DNA of 25,619 nt from a virus. Shown here one piece after another: positions 1 through 6,644 of the stretch; position 1 is the first letter of the stretch, and each line of letters starts with the position of its first letter. Where the stretch lies: IMG/VR virus record IMGVR_UViG_3300022198_002230, positions 1-25,619 of that record, one strand, 5' to 3'. The position numbers and the translations under genes are program-made. The notes under the pieces were generated by a model. It had not been told where the DNA came from and did not search any database. It saw only the letters and a program-made list of their open reading frames with translations.

Positions 1-997
1 TGACAAACTCCTTCTTGTATCGGAAGTATTCGTCAAGTCGCGGGTCTCCCGTATCAAGACCGATGTCAATCTTGCCTTGGGAGTAGTCGTCAATCCACCT
101 GAAGTCCTCGTCGTCAGAGGAGATGAAAGACATGTCGCCATCATTAAGCAGCATCTCACGCTGTACAGACTTCTCTTGGTCGATGATTTCTCTGATTGGC
201 GTTTGCTTGCCTTTCTCGATACCAGCGACGATGGTCTGCTTAGCATGATCCTCGTTGTCTACTTCGCGCTTGCAGATCTCACGAAAAAGGACTCGGATAA
301 CCTCTTCCTCCTCCATACGTCCAGCAGCTACGTAGCCACCACATAGGATAGATGCTCTGTTGAGCGTAATCCACTTCTCACCATCCTGAGCCTGACGAAT
401 CATGCGAGCCGCCAGATTCAGCTTCATGTAGTCCGTGTAGTCATACGCCTCGTTAGTTGGCGTCTGAGCTTCAGCATGCTCGGTAGTAAAGTGACCGAAC
501 CGCTTGTACTCGTCTTTGATGATGATGTCTGGGTCGTAAGACTCGAAGCATGCACGAGACTCATTGATGCCAGACTCGTCGAGCTCTAGTCCGTGTGTTC
601 TCTCGAAATACTTGACAAGCGCTCTAAAGTGGTCTCTATGTCGTTCAGGGTTTGTAACTCTGACCAACGCCTTGACACCCGCTCCACTTGGCGAAGTCCA
701 GCATGAATAAACAAAATCGTCCGTGGCAAGAGCCCTTTTGGTCGAGTCAACATCAACGTGGTCAAAGTCGAGAATAATAAATCCCGAATGCTCAAAAAGC
801 GCATCATCCTTACGAGACGAAAACTCCCCGCTGAAACAGACAACGGGGAGCTCTTGCTTTTTTGTTTTATCACCTTGACGAACTTCAGATACCAGAGTAC
901 TCGACTTCCCATTCTGAATCCGATCCAACGCTTGTTGTAGCGGTATGTGATGTGGTGACGTCTTGTCGAATACGTTTTTGAATATCGTGACTTTCAT
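1..997 (-). CDS. VirE-N/BT4734-type primase fused to DnaB-like helicase (partial, C-terminus outside window)
   Basis: Reading the minus strand from the ATG at 997 gives 332 codons with no stop before the window edge. The N-terminus has the features of the VirE-N/BT4734-like domain found in Bacteroidota mobile elements and phages: MKVTIFKNVFDKT at residues 1-13, then LPVVCFSGEF (50-59), the acidic motif FIILDFDH (73-80), whose DxD resembles AEP-type primase catalytic acids, and WTSPSGAGVKALV (100-112). After a helical linker, TGDPRLDEYFRYKKEF at the end resembles the entry to a RecA-fold DnaB-like helicase, whose Walker motifs would lie outside. I infer a primase-helicase that primes and unwinds phage DNA. 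It is the last gene here of the SSB-like/Nmad1/primase run, and its first 113 nt overlap the Nmad1 gene in another frame. The start is set by the conserved N-terminal motif. Confidence 0.85.
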   Translation of the reverse strand, partial: MKVTIFKNVFDKTSPHHIPLQQALDRIQNGKSSTLVSEVRQGDKTKKQELPVVCFSGEFSSRKDDALFEHSGFIILDFDHVDVDSTKRALATDDFVYSCWTSPSGAGVKALVRVTNPERHRDHFRALVKYFERTHGLELDESGINESRACFESYDPDIIIKDEYKRFGHFTTEHAEAQTPTNEAYDYTDYMKLNLAARMIRQAQDGEKWITLNRASILCGGYVAAGRMEEEEVIRVLFREICKREVDNEDHAKQTIVAGIEKGKQTPIREIIDQEKSVQREMLLNDGDMSFISSDDEDFRWIDDYSQGKIDIGLDTGDPRLDEYFRYKKEFV

Positions 998-1250
998 TGT
1001 CCTTGGCGATCATAAGGAGGATAAAGTAACCTGCAAGATCCTGTAGCGTGTCCTCCGTAGCATCTACTAGGCCTGCGTTTTGAATGCGCTTCAGCTTGTC
1101 GTCGATACGCACCTTGATGCCAGTGACAGCGTTAGCTTTTGAGAAAATGTTTAGAGGTTCGAGGGCAGCATCACCATACCTAGCGTTCTTCATAAGAAGA
1201 AGGTCCTCAAGCTCCTTGCATTTTTTCTTGATTTTGTTTCTTGTGTTCAT
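885..1250 (-). CDS. Nmad1-type (DUF1599) nucleotide modification-associated protein
   Basis: 121 aa. Residues about 20-85 match the DUF1599/Nmad1 pattern I know: KNARYGDAALEP, then IFSKANA, the charged IRIDDKL-type segment (here VRIDDKLKRIQN) and ATEDTLQDLAGYFILLM. The family is linked by genome context to modified nucleotides or base modification in phages; its exact chemistry is not settled. The gene overlaps the upstream small gene by 44 nt and the downstream primase by 113 nt. The last 37 residues (after RIRQDV) lie in the primase overlap and look unconserved. No other base-modification enzyme is visible in the window, so involvement in DNA modification is inference. Confidence 0.8.
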   Translation of the reverse strand: MNTRNKIKKKCKELEDLLLMKNARYGDAALEPLNIFSKANAVTGIKVRIDDKLKRIQNAGLVDATEDTLQDLAGYFILLMIAKDNESHDIQKRIRQDVTTSHTATTSVGSDSEWEVEYSGI

Positions 1251-1473
1251 CTAATGTTAGACTTGAATGTGAAATGAATTTTTTTGATACGATTTCCCTG
1301 ATGACTATATGCTTCTCTGACTTAGCGTTCTTGCCGTATAGCTCTTCTCCGAGTCTGTGCATGGTTTTGGAATCATAGGAAGCTATGTCGTGAGGGTTGT
1401 CGAACACAGAAACTATCCACAAGACACGCTCGTGTACAACCTTCCGTTTCTTGAAGGCGACACGAGCGGTCAT
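1207..1473 (-). CDS. Small basic phage protein, unknown function
   Basis: 88 aa from ATG 1473 (MTARVAFKKRKVVHERVLWI...). I do not recognise the family. The first 30 residues alternate basic and hydrophobic residues and look like paired beta strands; the C-terminus is basic and polar. It lies between the SSB-like gene (ends 1493) and the Nmad1 gene (starts 1250, overlap 44 nt), so a role in replication is plausible by position only. An ATG at 1509 in the same frame would add 12 residues and overlap the SSB-like gene by 17 nt. I chose 1473 because it follows the upstream stop closely and begins at the start of the strand-forming region. Confidence 0.7.
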   Translation of the reverse strand: MTARVAFKKRKVVHERVLWIVSVFDNPHDIASYDSKTMHRLGEELYGKNAKSEKHIVIREIVSKKFISHSSLTLDEHKKQNQEKMQGA

Positions 1474-1492
1474 GTAGTAGATAGGCGCCCCC

Positions 1493-1795
1493 TTAGAATG
1501 GGAGGGCATCTTCTGTAGAGCTTTCTGCCTCCTTAGCGGCACGGCGCTCCTTGGCAGCTGCACTGTTCGGATCGAACACGCGGCAGCAAGCCTTACCGTT
1601 CTTGGACATGAACATTGTGACATACAAGTTGCCACCCTGTCCCTGTTCGTTACGCTTGGTAGCGTATTTCTCAATCATCTCTTGGAGTTCGGTGTCCTTA
1701 AAGCGGACGTTCCAAGACATCAACTCACCATCGTCATTGTAACGTGGTTCTTCGGCGTACCCTACGAGTACTGAATCATACTGCTTATCGCTCAT
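1493..1795 (-). CDS. SSB-like protein with acidic LPF tail
   Basis: 100 aa. The N-terminal 70 residues contain possible OB-fold-like strands (YDSVLVGYAEEP, NLYVTMFMSKNGKACCRVF). A charged helical stretch (KERRAAKEAE) follows, then the C-terminus STEDALPF. That tip matches the acidic, hydrophobic-ended tail by which bacterial and phage single-stranded DNA-binding proteins recruit partners. It is shorter than a usual SSB (about 150-180 aa), so I call it SSB-like and not SSB. It is the first gene behind the strong promoter at 1824-1855 and leads the run into Nmad1 and the primase-helicase, which fits a replication role. Confidence 0.6.
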   Translation of the reverse strand: MSDKQYDSVLVGYAEEPRYNDDGELMSWNVRFKDTELQEMIEKYATKRNEQGQGGNLYVTMFMSKNGKACCRVFDPNSAAAKERRAAKEAESSTEDALPF

Positions 1796-1823
1796 GATAG
1801 AATTAAATTGTAAAAAAGGTTGT

Positions 1824-1855
1824 CAAAAATAAAGAATGCTGTTCCGTAAATCAAA
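1824..1855 (-). promoter_or_regulatory. Bacteroidota-type promoter for the replication genes
   Basis: On the minus strand TTTG (1855-1852) is followed after exactly 20 nt by TATTTTTG (1831-1824), which matches the Bacteroidota -33/-7 consensus TTTG...TAnnTTTG. It starts 4 nt after the stop of the exonuclease gene and 29 nt before the ATG at 1795. This suggests that the SSB-like, Nmad1 and primase genes form their own transcription unit. Confidence 0.75.
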
Positions 1856-1858
1856 ATC

Positions 1859-2623
1859 TTACACCACAAATTCAGCGTAGTGCTTTTCTGTTTGCTTGTC
1901 TCCATTGAGATATGCTTGGATGTTTTCGAGTGCTTGGTGGAATTTCATCTCGCCTCGGAACAGAGTTTCCTCTGAACACTTCACATCAGCAGGGTAGAAG
2001 GGAAAGGCCTTCTCCTGCACCACCCAATAGAAATCAGGTATATCAAATACCTTTGTGTACACATAGGCTTGGATGTCATAGCTCCAGCTGTTGACGTCGT
2101 ACCTAAACTTGTCGATTGAACGTGACGACTTAGAGTCGATGATGCAGTCGTCCTGTAGGCAGTCGAGAAATCCTTTGAGCGGAACTCCGTCGATATCCAC
2201 GTTGAACTCCACCTGAAACTTACCGCCTGCAAAACGCTTGTCGTATAGGCCACAGTCCTTCAGGCGCTGGATCATCTCATGCGCTTTCTTCCAATCCTCT
2301 TGGCTTGCCAGCTCTTTGCCGACGTTCGCTGCTGTTTGTTCGGCTTTCCACTCCTTGTAGCGTTTCGTACTACGAGGATACTTGCCACCGATATCAGCAA
2401 CGATATCGTCATCACTAAGTACAAAGTAGGTGTCATGTGCTTTCTCTGGTTCAAACAGGAGCATATCGTACAAGCTCCCGAAGGTTAAGGCTTCAGACTC
2501 TTTCTTGAGTTGACCACGCATGTACATCTCCCAGAGACGCATGTCTCCAAGAGCGTACTTAAGTGAGGAATAAGAGAGGTGGGGCTTGCCCACGCTCTCC
2601 TGCAACCTGTCGCGCATGCTCAT
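1859..2623 (-). CDS. PD-(D/E)XK exonuclease, RecE/DUF3799-like
   Basis: 254 aa. Features typical of RecE/Cas4-like nucleases are visible in order: an N-terminal LSYSSLKYALGD motif (16-27), LTFGSLYDMLLFEP (46-59), the acidic strand VEFNVDIDGVPLKGFLDCL (138-156; likely metal ligands E139 and D154), IIDSKSS (161-167, the D-x-K of the catalytic core) and the trailing YDIQAYVY (182-189), whose Q and Y are conserved in this class. It probably degrades one strand of duplex ends to prepare recombination. Its start overlaps the stop of the annealing-protein candidate by 4 nt (ATGA), so the two are translationally linked, as in RecE/RecT and lambda Exo/Beta-type pairs. Confidence 0.85.
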   Translation of the reverse strand: MSMRDRLQESVGKPHLSYSSLKYALGDMRLWEMYMRGQLKKESEALTFGSLYDMLLFEPEKAHDTYFVLSDDDIVADIGGKYPRSTKRYKEWKAEQTAANVGKELASQEDWKKAHEMIQRLKDCGLYDKRFAGGKFQVEFNVDIDGVPLKGFLDCLQDDCIIDSKSSRSIDKFRYDVNSWSYDIQAYVYTKVFDIPDFYWVVQEKAFPFYPADVKCSEETLFRGEMKFHQALENIQAYLNGDKQTEKHYAEFVV

Positions 2624-3174
2624 CGCACAAACTTCTTCAGACCTTCAACTTGCTTCTCAGTGAGCTGAGTGCCGTACTTCTTAGTGATGGCATCGAATGC
2701 CTTCTTCTTGTCTGTCTGCGACTTGATGTAGCCAACAGCCTTGTCCATGATGTTTTCTACTGGCGCGTCGAGGGCTTTCGAAAGCTTTTGTACATGAGGA
2801 TTGTCGACCATTTCCTGTTGCTTGGCGATGGCGTCTTCGACTTCATTAGCTGACGCAATAGACGTGTCGATTCCGATTCCGAGCATGGCAAGAGCTCGTC
2901 CGACAGCGGATGTCTCGCAGTTTTCGACATAGCTTGTTTTGTTGATGTTAGATGAACCTCGCTCCTCGTGAGCGTGGCCTTGAGCAATGATGTCTCCGTC
3001 AGCATCAGTGATGGTGCACTTACACAGGCACTGCTCTGAGTCAATCAGAGGGAACTCTGTGCGGATACCCCACAGGTTGTACTTATCTTCCTGACGGAAG
3101 AACTTGATGCGTTCGTTGACTTCAACGTACTGCTTACCACGGATGTTTGTGGTCTTGAACTTGTAGTTCGACAT
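2620..3174 (-). CDS. Putative single-strand annealing protein
   Basis: 184 aa. The N-terminal 110 residues are strand-rich (YVEVNERIKFFRQ, WGIRTEFPLID, CLCKCTITDADGDIIAQGHA), followed by the conserved-looking block NKTSYVENCETSAVGRALAMLGIG (about 79-102) and ASANEVEDA. The TSAVGRALA block occurs in many phage proteins encoded beside exonucleases. I infer a Rad52/ERF-like annealing protein from that and from the coupled PD-(D/E)XK exonuclease downstream, not from a secure family match. The C-terminus (120-184) is helical and basic and ends in QVEGLKKFVR. Confidence 0.6.
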   Translation of the reverse strand: MSNYKFKTTNIRGKQYVEVNERIKFFRQEDKYNLWGIRTEFPLIDSEQCLCKCTITDADGDIIAQGHAHEERGSSNINKTSYVENCETSAVGRALAMLGIGIDTSIASANEVEDAIAKQQEMVDNPHVQKLSKALDAPVENIMDKAVGYIKSQTDKKKAFDAITKKYGTQLTEKQVEGLKKFVR

Positions 3175-3191
3175 GATGATAGTGAATTAAA

Positions 3192-3374
3192 TTATATTGT
3201 TAGATGACATTCGCATCTCTCTGACTCGATAAGGTTTCCACACCTAATGCACCTACCCTCTTTGAAGTATTTGTCTACTCGACGTGGCCAAAAGAACTGA
3301 TTATCAATCCATTGCAGAATATCTTCATACCAGATTACCTTCAACAACTGTGTAAATTTACGCAACTTCTCCAC
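3192..3374 (-). CDS. Small putative zinc-binding protein
   Basis: 60 aa from a GTG at 3374 (MEKLRKFTQLLKVIWYEDIL...). The C-terminus has CIRCGNLIESERCEC, four cysteines spaced C-x2-C-x8-C-x-C that could bind one zinc. The N-terminal half is helical with aromatic residues. No in-frame ATG is suitable. GTG 3374 overlaps the end of the DnaA-like gene (stop at 3358) by 17 nt; a TTG at 3383 would add three residues. Function unknown. Confidence 0.6.
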   Translation of the reverse strand: MEKLRKFTQLLKVIWYEDILQWIDNQFFWPRRVDKYFKEGRCIRCGNLIESERCECHLTI

Positions 3375-3798
3375 GGGATGCAAGCTTTAGTTCGATTTTT
3401 TTCTGGAATTGTTTCAGGTTCTTGATGGTGTTCTTGATGGTTTTTAGTTCGTCGTGTAGGTTACGCACATGCCCGTACTTGATCTTGGGGTGCACAGCCA
3501 TGCGTGATGCTACGCGATTGCTGATTTCTATTGCGTCGTTGAACTTGGCTACGTAGCTTGGGTAGCTGGACAGCATGGGCTCATGCTCTTTGCAGTAATG
3601 CACGACCGTGCTGTGGTCCTTGCCGAATACCTCGCCAATCTCTCGGTACGAAGTATAAGGCCTCCATGCGTTAGCCAGTGCTGTCCTGTCCTGCACGTAG
3701 TGCTGGAGCCTTGAATCGTTGTCAATGGGGTAGCCCATGCGATGCTCGTATTCGCGTCGTGCGTCGAGCATCATCTGCTTAATGTGTGTGTTCTCCAT
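3358..3798 (-). CDS. Protein with DnaA domain IV-like DNA-binding region
   Basis: 146 aa. Residues 49-72 (YTSYREIGEVFGKDHSTVVHY...) reproduce the signature of the C-terminal DnaA DNA-binding domain: a helix-turn-helix with IGxxFGxxDHSTV followed by a basic/aromatic helix. The ATPase domains of DnaA are absent. The C-terminal third is a basic, probably coiled helix (LHDELKTIKNTIKNLKQFQKKIELKLA). Possible roles are phage origin recognition, competition with host DnaA for DnaA boxes, or transcription control; the sequence cannot choose between them. It lies just upstream of the recombination genes in the minus-strand unit and overlaps the 126-aa gene by 20 nt. Confidence 0.8.
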   Translation of the reverse strand: MENTHIKQMMLDARREYEHRMGYPIDNDSRLQHYVQDRTALANAWRPYTSYREIGEVFGKDHSTVVHYCKEHEPMLSSYPSYVAKFNDAIEISNRVASRMAVHPKIKYGHVRNLHDELKTIKNTIKNLKQFQKKIELKLASRGEVA

Positions 3799-4159
3799 AG
3801 TATGCGTTTGCCATTTCTTGTGTGATTAGGTAGATGAGTAGTGACTTCATGATGTCCATGACCCCGTCCTTGAATCCACCCATAGCTGACACAGGGTCGA
3901 GTCTAAGGGATTGCTCGATGCCTAGCTCATCGAGCCCATCCTCGAAGCTAAGCATGCTCTTGAAGTCTTCGACAAGTTGAGCAGCAACTTCGTTGGTTGC
4001 ATCCATGTACCACTCTACGATAGGTATGGCGGGTAGGTCTAGCCAGTTCTCAAAGCCATGCTCATCTATGTCGTTGAGAATCATGCCGAGTGCTGTCTGC
4101 TCAGCCTTCGTCCCGTCCAGATGTTCCTTCATCCATTGGATTACTTCCTCCTGTGTCAT
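3779..4159 (-). CDS. Hypothetical acidic helical protein
   Basis: 126 aa, acidic, mostly helical by composition (MTQEEVIQWMKEHLDG at the N-terminus). A hydrophobic stretch near the C-terminus (MDIMKSLLIYLITQEMANAYY) could be a buried helix; it is too polar for a confident membrane call. No family recognised. It overlaps the following DnaA-like gene by 20 nt and the preceding 52-aa ORF by 59 nt, in keeping with the tight packing here. Confidence 0.7.
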   Translation of the reverse strand: MTQEEVIQWMKEHLDGTKAEQTALGMILNDIDEHGFENWLDLPAIPIVEWYMDATNEVAAQLVEDFKSMLSFEDGLDELGIEQSLRLDPVSAMGGFKDGVMDIMKSLLIYLITQEMANAYYGEHTH

Positions 4160-4259
4160 TGCCTAGTTTTTTGATTTCTCGTTCCATGAGTCGCCGCCGA
4201 CCCCGTGCTGTTGGTGGTTGCTTGGATATGTTACGAAGGAATCTTAGATACTTGTCCAT
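4101..4259 (-). CDS. Possible small basic protein (52 aa)
   Basis: ATG at 4259, stop at 4101. The N-terminal 35 residues are strongly basic (MDKYLRFLRNISKQPP, ARGRRRLMEREIKK) and could bind nucleic acid. The C-terminus (GGSNPMDEGTSGRDEG) lies in the overlap with the 126-aa gene and looks unconstrained. It fills the otherwise empty gap 4160-4230 and overlaps the preceding gene's end by 29 nt. Support is position and composition only. Confidence 0.45.
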   Translation of the reverse strand: MDKYLRFLRNISKQPPTARGRRRLMEREIKKLGNDTGGSNPMDEGTSGRDEG

Positions 4260-4677
4260 ATAGTGAGCGGTTGTTTGTCTGCATTTTGTATAAGTCTTTG
4301 TTGTCTACGTTTCGTTGTTTACTGGTGAACCAGTGCATGTTTTTCTTTGGGTTGTACTTGTACTTGCGAAGGTTCTTGGTGTCTACCTTCTTGAACGTTG
4401 GGGATTTCTTGTAGTGTACGTCGATCATGTCGCACTCCACCCATGCGCACACTGTCTTGGCTTGGCCGTTGTAAATCTTCATGGCCGTAGGTACGCTGTT
4501 CTTGAGCGTGCAGTTGGTGAGCTCAAGGGATACGTTGGACGGGGCGTAGTAGTCGATGTCTGCCTTGCCGTTGTTAGCGGCGGGGTTGAGTCCGTAGTCC
4601 TTTACTTGCCAGCACATGTAGTTCGGGCCTTTACCAAGGTGAAACCTCACCTGAAAACGCTTCTTCTTCTTTCTCAT
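4231..4677 (-). CDS. Hypothetical basic protein
   Basis: 148 aa, lysine- and asparagine-rich. It starts MRKKKKRFQVRFHLGKGPNYMCWQV, in which beta strands seem to begin after a basic head. SNVSLELTNCTLKN and TVCAWVECDMIDV look like further strands; the last 50 residues are basic and low in hydrophobics (NLRKYKYNPKKNMHWFTSKQ). No family recognised. The first 47 nt overlap the 63-aa gene upstream. I keep the ATG at 4677 because the strand FQVRFHL would be lost with a later start. Confidence 0.7.
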   Translation of the reverse strand: MRKKKKRFQVRFHLGKGPNYMCWQVKDYGLNPAANNGKADIDYYAPSNVSLELTNCTLKNSVPTAMKIYNGQAKTVCAWVECDMIDVHYKKSPTFKKVDTKNLRKYKYNPKKNMHWFTSKQRNVDNKDLYKMQTNNRSLYGQVSKIPS

Positions 4678-4822
4678 CTTGTAGTTTTAATTTCATTTTG
4701 GCTTCGTAGTCTTGGAGCATACACTCCAACATCATCTTGTCTTGTGGTCTGCGGTAGAGTTCATACGCCTGCATCTTGTTGTCGATGCGGCGCATGAGCT
4801 CATCCATATACTCGTCAGTCAT
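4631..4822 (-). CDS. Hypothetical small helical protein
   Basis: 63 aa from ATG 4822 (MTDEYMDELMRRIDNKM...). Continuous amphipathic helix pattern with many Met, Leu, Lys and Glu residues, possibly a short coiled coil. The stop of the HTH gene and this start share one base (TGATG), the usual translational-coupling arrangement here, which decides the start. Function unknown. Confidence 0.7.
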   Translation of the reverse strand: MTDEYMDELMRRIDNKMQAYELYRRPQDKMMLECMLQDYEAKMKLKLQDEKEEEAFSGEVSPW

Positions 4823-5250
4823 CAGCCTCGCTTGACGAACTTGAAAGCTCCCCAAAGGATGCTGTACTCCTTGACCATGCCTGTCTGAGCCTTGGTGCTC
4901 TGACGTACTTGCTTAGCTACTGAAGCCTTAGGCGCCGATGCTTTCTTTCGTGGCTTCTTAGACCAACGGACACCGAGGTCGCGCTGGACTGTGCTTAGCC
5001 CACACCCAAGCATCTCTGCGATGTTTGCCTGAGTGTACCCCTCAGCGTGCAACTTTTTAACTTCTGTCTTGCGACGCTTGCGGTCGGCTGCTGTTGTTGT
5101 TTTTCCTGCCATGTTGTTTGGATTGATAATGTTTTGAACTCTTTGTGTTGTGATGTTTAATCGTTGAGCCACCTCTTGTACGCTCACTCCTTGTACGTTA
5201 TGTAGCCTACGTACTCTCACCTCGATGGGTACGTTGACTTGCTTACTCAT
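4822..5250 (-). CDS. Double helix-turn-helix DNA-binding protein
   Basis: 142 aa. Two HTH-like segments are visible: residues 20-42 (GVSVQEVAQRLNITTQRVQN) and 64-92 (EGYTQANIAEMLGCGLSTVQ, then RDLG). The second has the resolvase/sigma-like pattern of a wHTH that reads DNA through the STVQRDL helix. A lysine/alanine-rich basic tail follows. Likely a transcription regulator or DNA-tethering protein of the phage. The start overlaps the stop of the coiled-coil gene (ATGAGTAA), which fixes ATG 5250. Internal Met47 (MAGKTTT) could start a shorter single-HTH form. Confidence 0.75.
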   Translation of the reverse strand: MSKQVNVPIEVRVRRLHNVQGVSVQEVAQRLNITTQRVQNIINPNNMAGKTTTAADRKRRKTEVKKLHAEGYTQANIAEMLGCGLSTVQRDLGVRWSKKPRKKASAPKASVAKQVRQSTKAQTGMVKEYSILWGAFKFVKRG

Positions 5251-5857
5251 TGTCGTCGATTCCGTGGATGCGGCACTCGAACTCTTTGGCAGAGCACAGA
5301 CCTTTGAGGGCTTCGATAGCTTTGTCGTCAGAGTAGTCACCAACTTTGTCTCGCATCCAGTCGAGGTCGAGGTGTTCTTCGATGTCAATCTCTCGTGAGA
5401 AGGACACTTCGAAGTCACCGACGTACTCGTTCTCTTCGATGTTGATGCGCTGTCCTTCGAGTTCCTCGCAAGCGGCATAAACCCCAGACAACACGCCTTC
5501 CTTGTAGATAGCAAGGGCTACGTCCTTGGGAATGACGGGCATAGTAGCTCGCTCTTCGAGGTCGCGGTATGCTTGGCATCCGCATGGTGCGCTTGATGCT
5601 TCTTTCTCTTTGCGTAGCTTCTCGACCTCACATTCGAGGTTGTAGTTATCAACCACGAGCTTTTCGTTTGCCTCTTCAAGCTCCTTGACGAGCTTGGTCA
5701 GTGACTCTTCGCGCCCCGTCTGTTCAGCATACTGCTTCTTGGCCATCTCTTGGCGGAACTCCATCGACTCGATAGTTCCCTGTGCTGAGGAGATAGCGTT
5801 CTCTGCGTAGCGGATAGCCGCTTCGAGTTCGTTCTTGGATTCTTGGAATGAGTTCAT
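5243..5857 (-). CDS. Coiled-coil protein, unknown function
   Basis: 204 aa, acidic. Residues 1-90 form a long coiled coil with heptad-like spacing (NELEAAIRYAENAISSAQ; LVKELEEANEKLVVDNYNLE). Then come CGCQAYRDLEERA, a Pro-rich joint, and a second acidic helical domain of about 90 residues rich in Glu and Asp. No family recognised. It is preceded by the 75-aa gene with only 2 nt between. Confidence 0.75.
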   Translation of the reverse strand: MNSFQESKNELEAAIRYAENAISSAQGTIESMEFRQEMAKKQYAEQTGREESLTKLVKELEEANEKLVVDNYNLECEVEKLRKEKEASSAPCGCQAYRDLEERATMPVIPKDVALAIYKEGVLSGVYAACEELEGQRINIEENEYVGDFEVSFSREIDIEEHLDLDWMRDKVGDYSDDKAIEALKGLCSAKEFECRIHGIDDNE

Positions 5858-5859
5858 GA

Positions 5860-6087
5860 TTAGTTGATTTGAGATTGGAATTCTTCGTAGGTAACGAAGC
5901 CACCCAAAGTTGGGTCGTTCTTATCTGCTTCGTGGCGTTGATTCGGTGATACCCAGCAGTATTGACCGCTGGACATTTGGGGGTTGGCGGAGCGAAGGAT
6001 TTTTCCGTCCTTCCACAGGCCGATAAGTGTGTCCTCAATCATGTTAAACATGTAGTTGTCCATTTTGGCTTTGTCGACTTTGCTCAT
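5860..6087 (-). CDS. Hypothetical small protein
   Basis: 75 aa. An N-terminal helix (DKAKMDNYMFNMIEDTLIGLWKDG) is followed by a short aromatic strand region (GQYCWVSPNQ) and TYEEFQSQIN. No family recognised. It starts 4 nt inside the preceding small gene (ATGA overlap at 6084-6087), so the start is well supported. Confidence 0.7.
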   Translation of the reverse strand: MSKVDKAKMDNYMFNMIEDTLIGLWKDGKILRSANPQMSSGQYCWVSPNQRHEADKNDPTLGGFVTYEEFQSQIN

Positions 6088-6272
6088 TGTAATGTTGCTT
6101 TGAAGATTGAATTGACGCAGTCAATGACTACGCTCTTGGGTTGTGGTGAAGTTTGTAAATGTTTTTGTAGTTGTCGTGTAGTTTCAGGTGCTTCCCGTTC
6201 AATGTGTTCTACTCGGATGCGGTAGTCCCCGTCGTATGGGTTGGCACTGATGATGTCGTGTACTCGTACCAT
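6084..6272 (-). CDS. Hypothetical small protein
   Basis: 62 aa: a strand-rich N-terminus (MVRVHDIISANPYDGDYRIRVEHIER), then a charged linker and SVVIDCVNSIFKATLQ. No family recognised. It is 2 nt from the preceding gene and overlaps the next by 4 nt, so it belongs to the same tightly packed unit. Confidence 0.65.
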   Translation of the reverse strand: MVRVHDIISANPYDGDYRIRVEHIEREAPETTRQLQKHLQTSPQPKSVVIDCVNSIFKATLQ

Positions 6273-6274
6273 CG

Positions 6275-6430
6275 TTAGAAGTTTTTGTGGAGGTAGCCCG
6301 AAAGCATAAGCTGTTGGTTTACGTCTGAGGTTGGTGTCTTGAGGATGGCCTTCACGCCCTCGTCTTCCGACGCGAGCACGGGATCGATGTTGTACTCTTC
6401 GCAGATGAAGATGAAGTCGTTAATATGCAT
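6275..6430 (-). CDS. Hypothetical small protein
   Basis: 51 aa from ATG 6430 (MHINDFIFICEEYNIDPVLASEDEG...). This start overlaps the end of the preceding gene by 11 nt; longer in-frame starts would run deep into it. Helical with acidic middle; the sequence ends LMLSGYLHKNF. Function unknown. Confidence 0.65.
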   Translation of the reverse strand: MHINDFIFICEEYNIDPVLASEDEGVKAILKTPTSDVNQQLMLSGYLHKNF

Positions 6431-6644
6431 CGTCTGTAAATTTTGGTGAGTTCTCCATGATAAACTTGGCGACAAGCTCTTCGATTTCGCTGACCACCTC
6501 GTCTACGTCGTTGTTGTCGAGGTCGTACTCTTCTTGCATCAGCTTGGAGAGTCTCATGTATCCGCTGTCTGCATGAGCAGCTTCGCGGTGGTTGAAGCAG
6601 TCGCTAACGTAGCACCGCAGGTCGTATAAGGTTTCTTTAATCAT
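6420..6644 (-). CDS. Hypothetical small acidic protein
   Basis: 74 aa. Helical, with Cys and His residues early (LRCYVSDCFNHREAAH) that might bind metal, and a very acidic second half (DLDNNDVDEVVSEIEELVAKF). ATG 6644 overlaps the stop of the 211-aa gene by 4 nt. Function unknown. Confidence 0.7.
   Translation of the reverse strand: MIKETLYDLRCYVSDCFNHREAAHADSGYMRLSKLMQEEYDLDNNDVDEVVSEIEELVAKFIMENSPKFTDDAY

Noticed and set aside
586-912. 108-aa minus-strand open frame
   Set aside because: The +1 shifted frame from ATG 997 carries the conserved VirE-N motifs across the same DNA.
4315-4797. 160-aa hydrophobic open frame on the plus strand
   Set aside because: It is opposite two coupled minus-strand genes and has the Val/Leu/His-rich look of an antisense frame.
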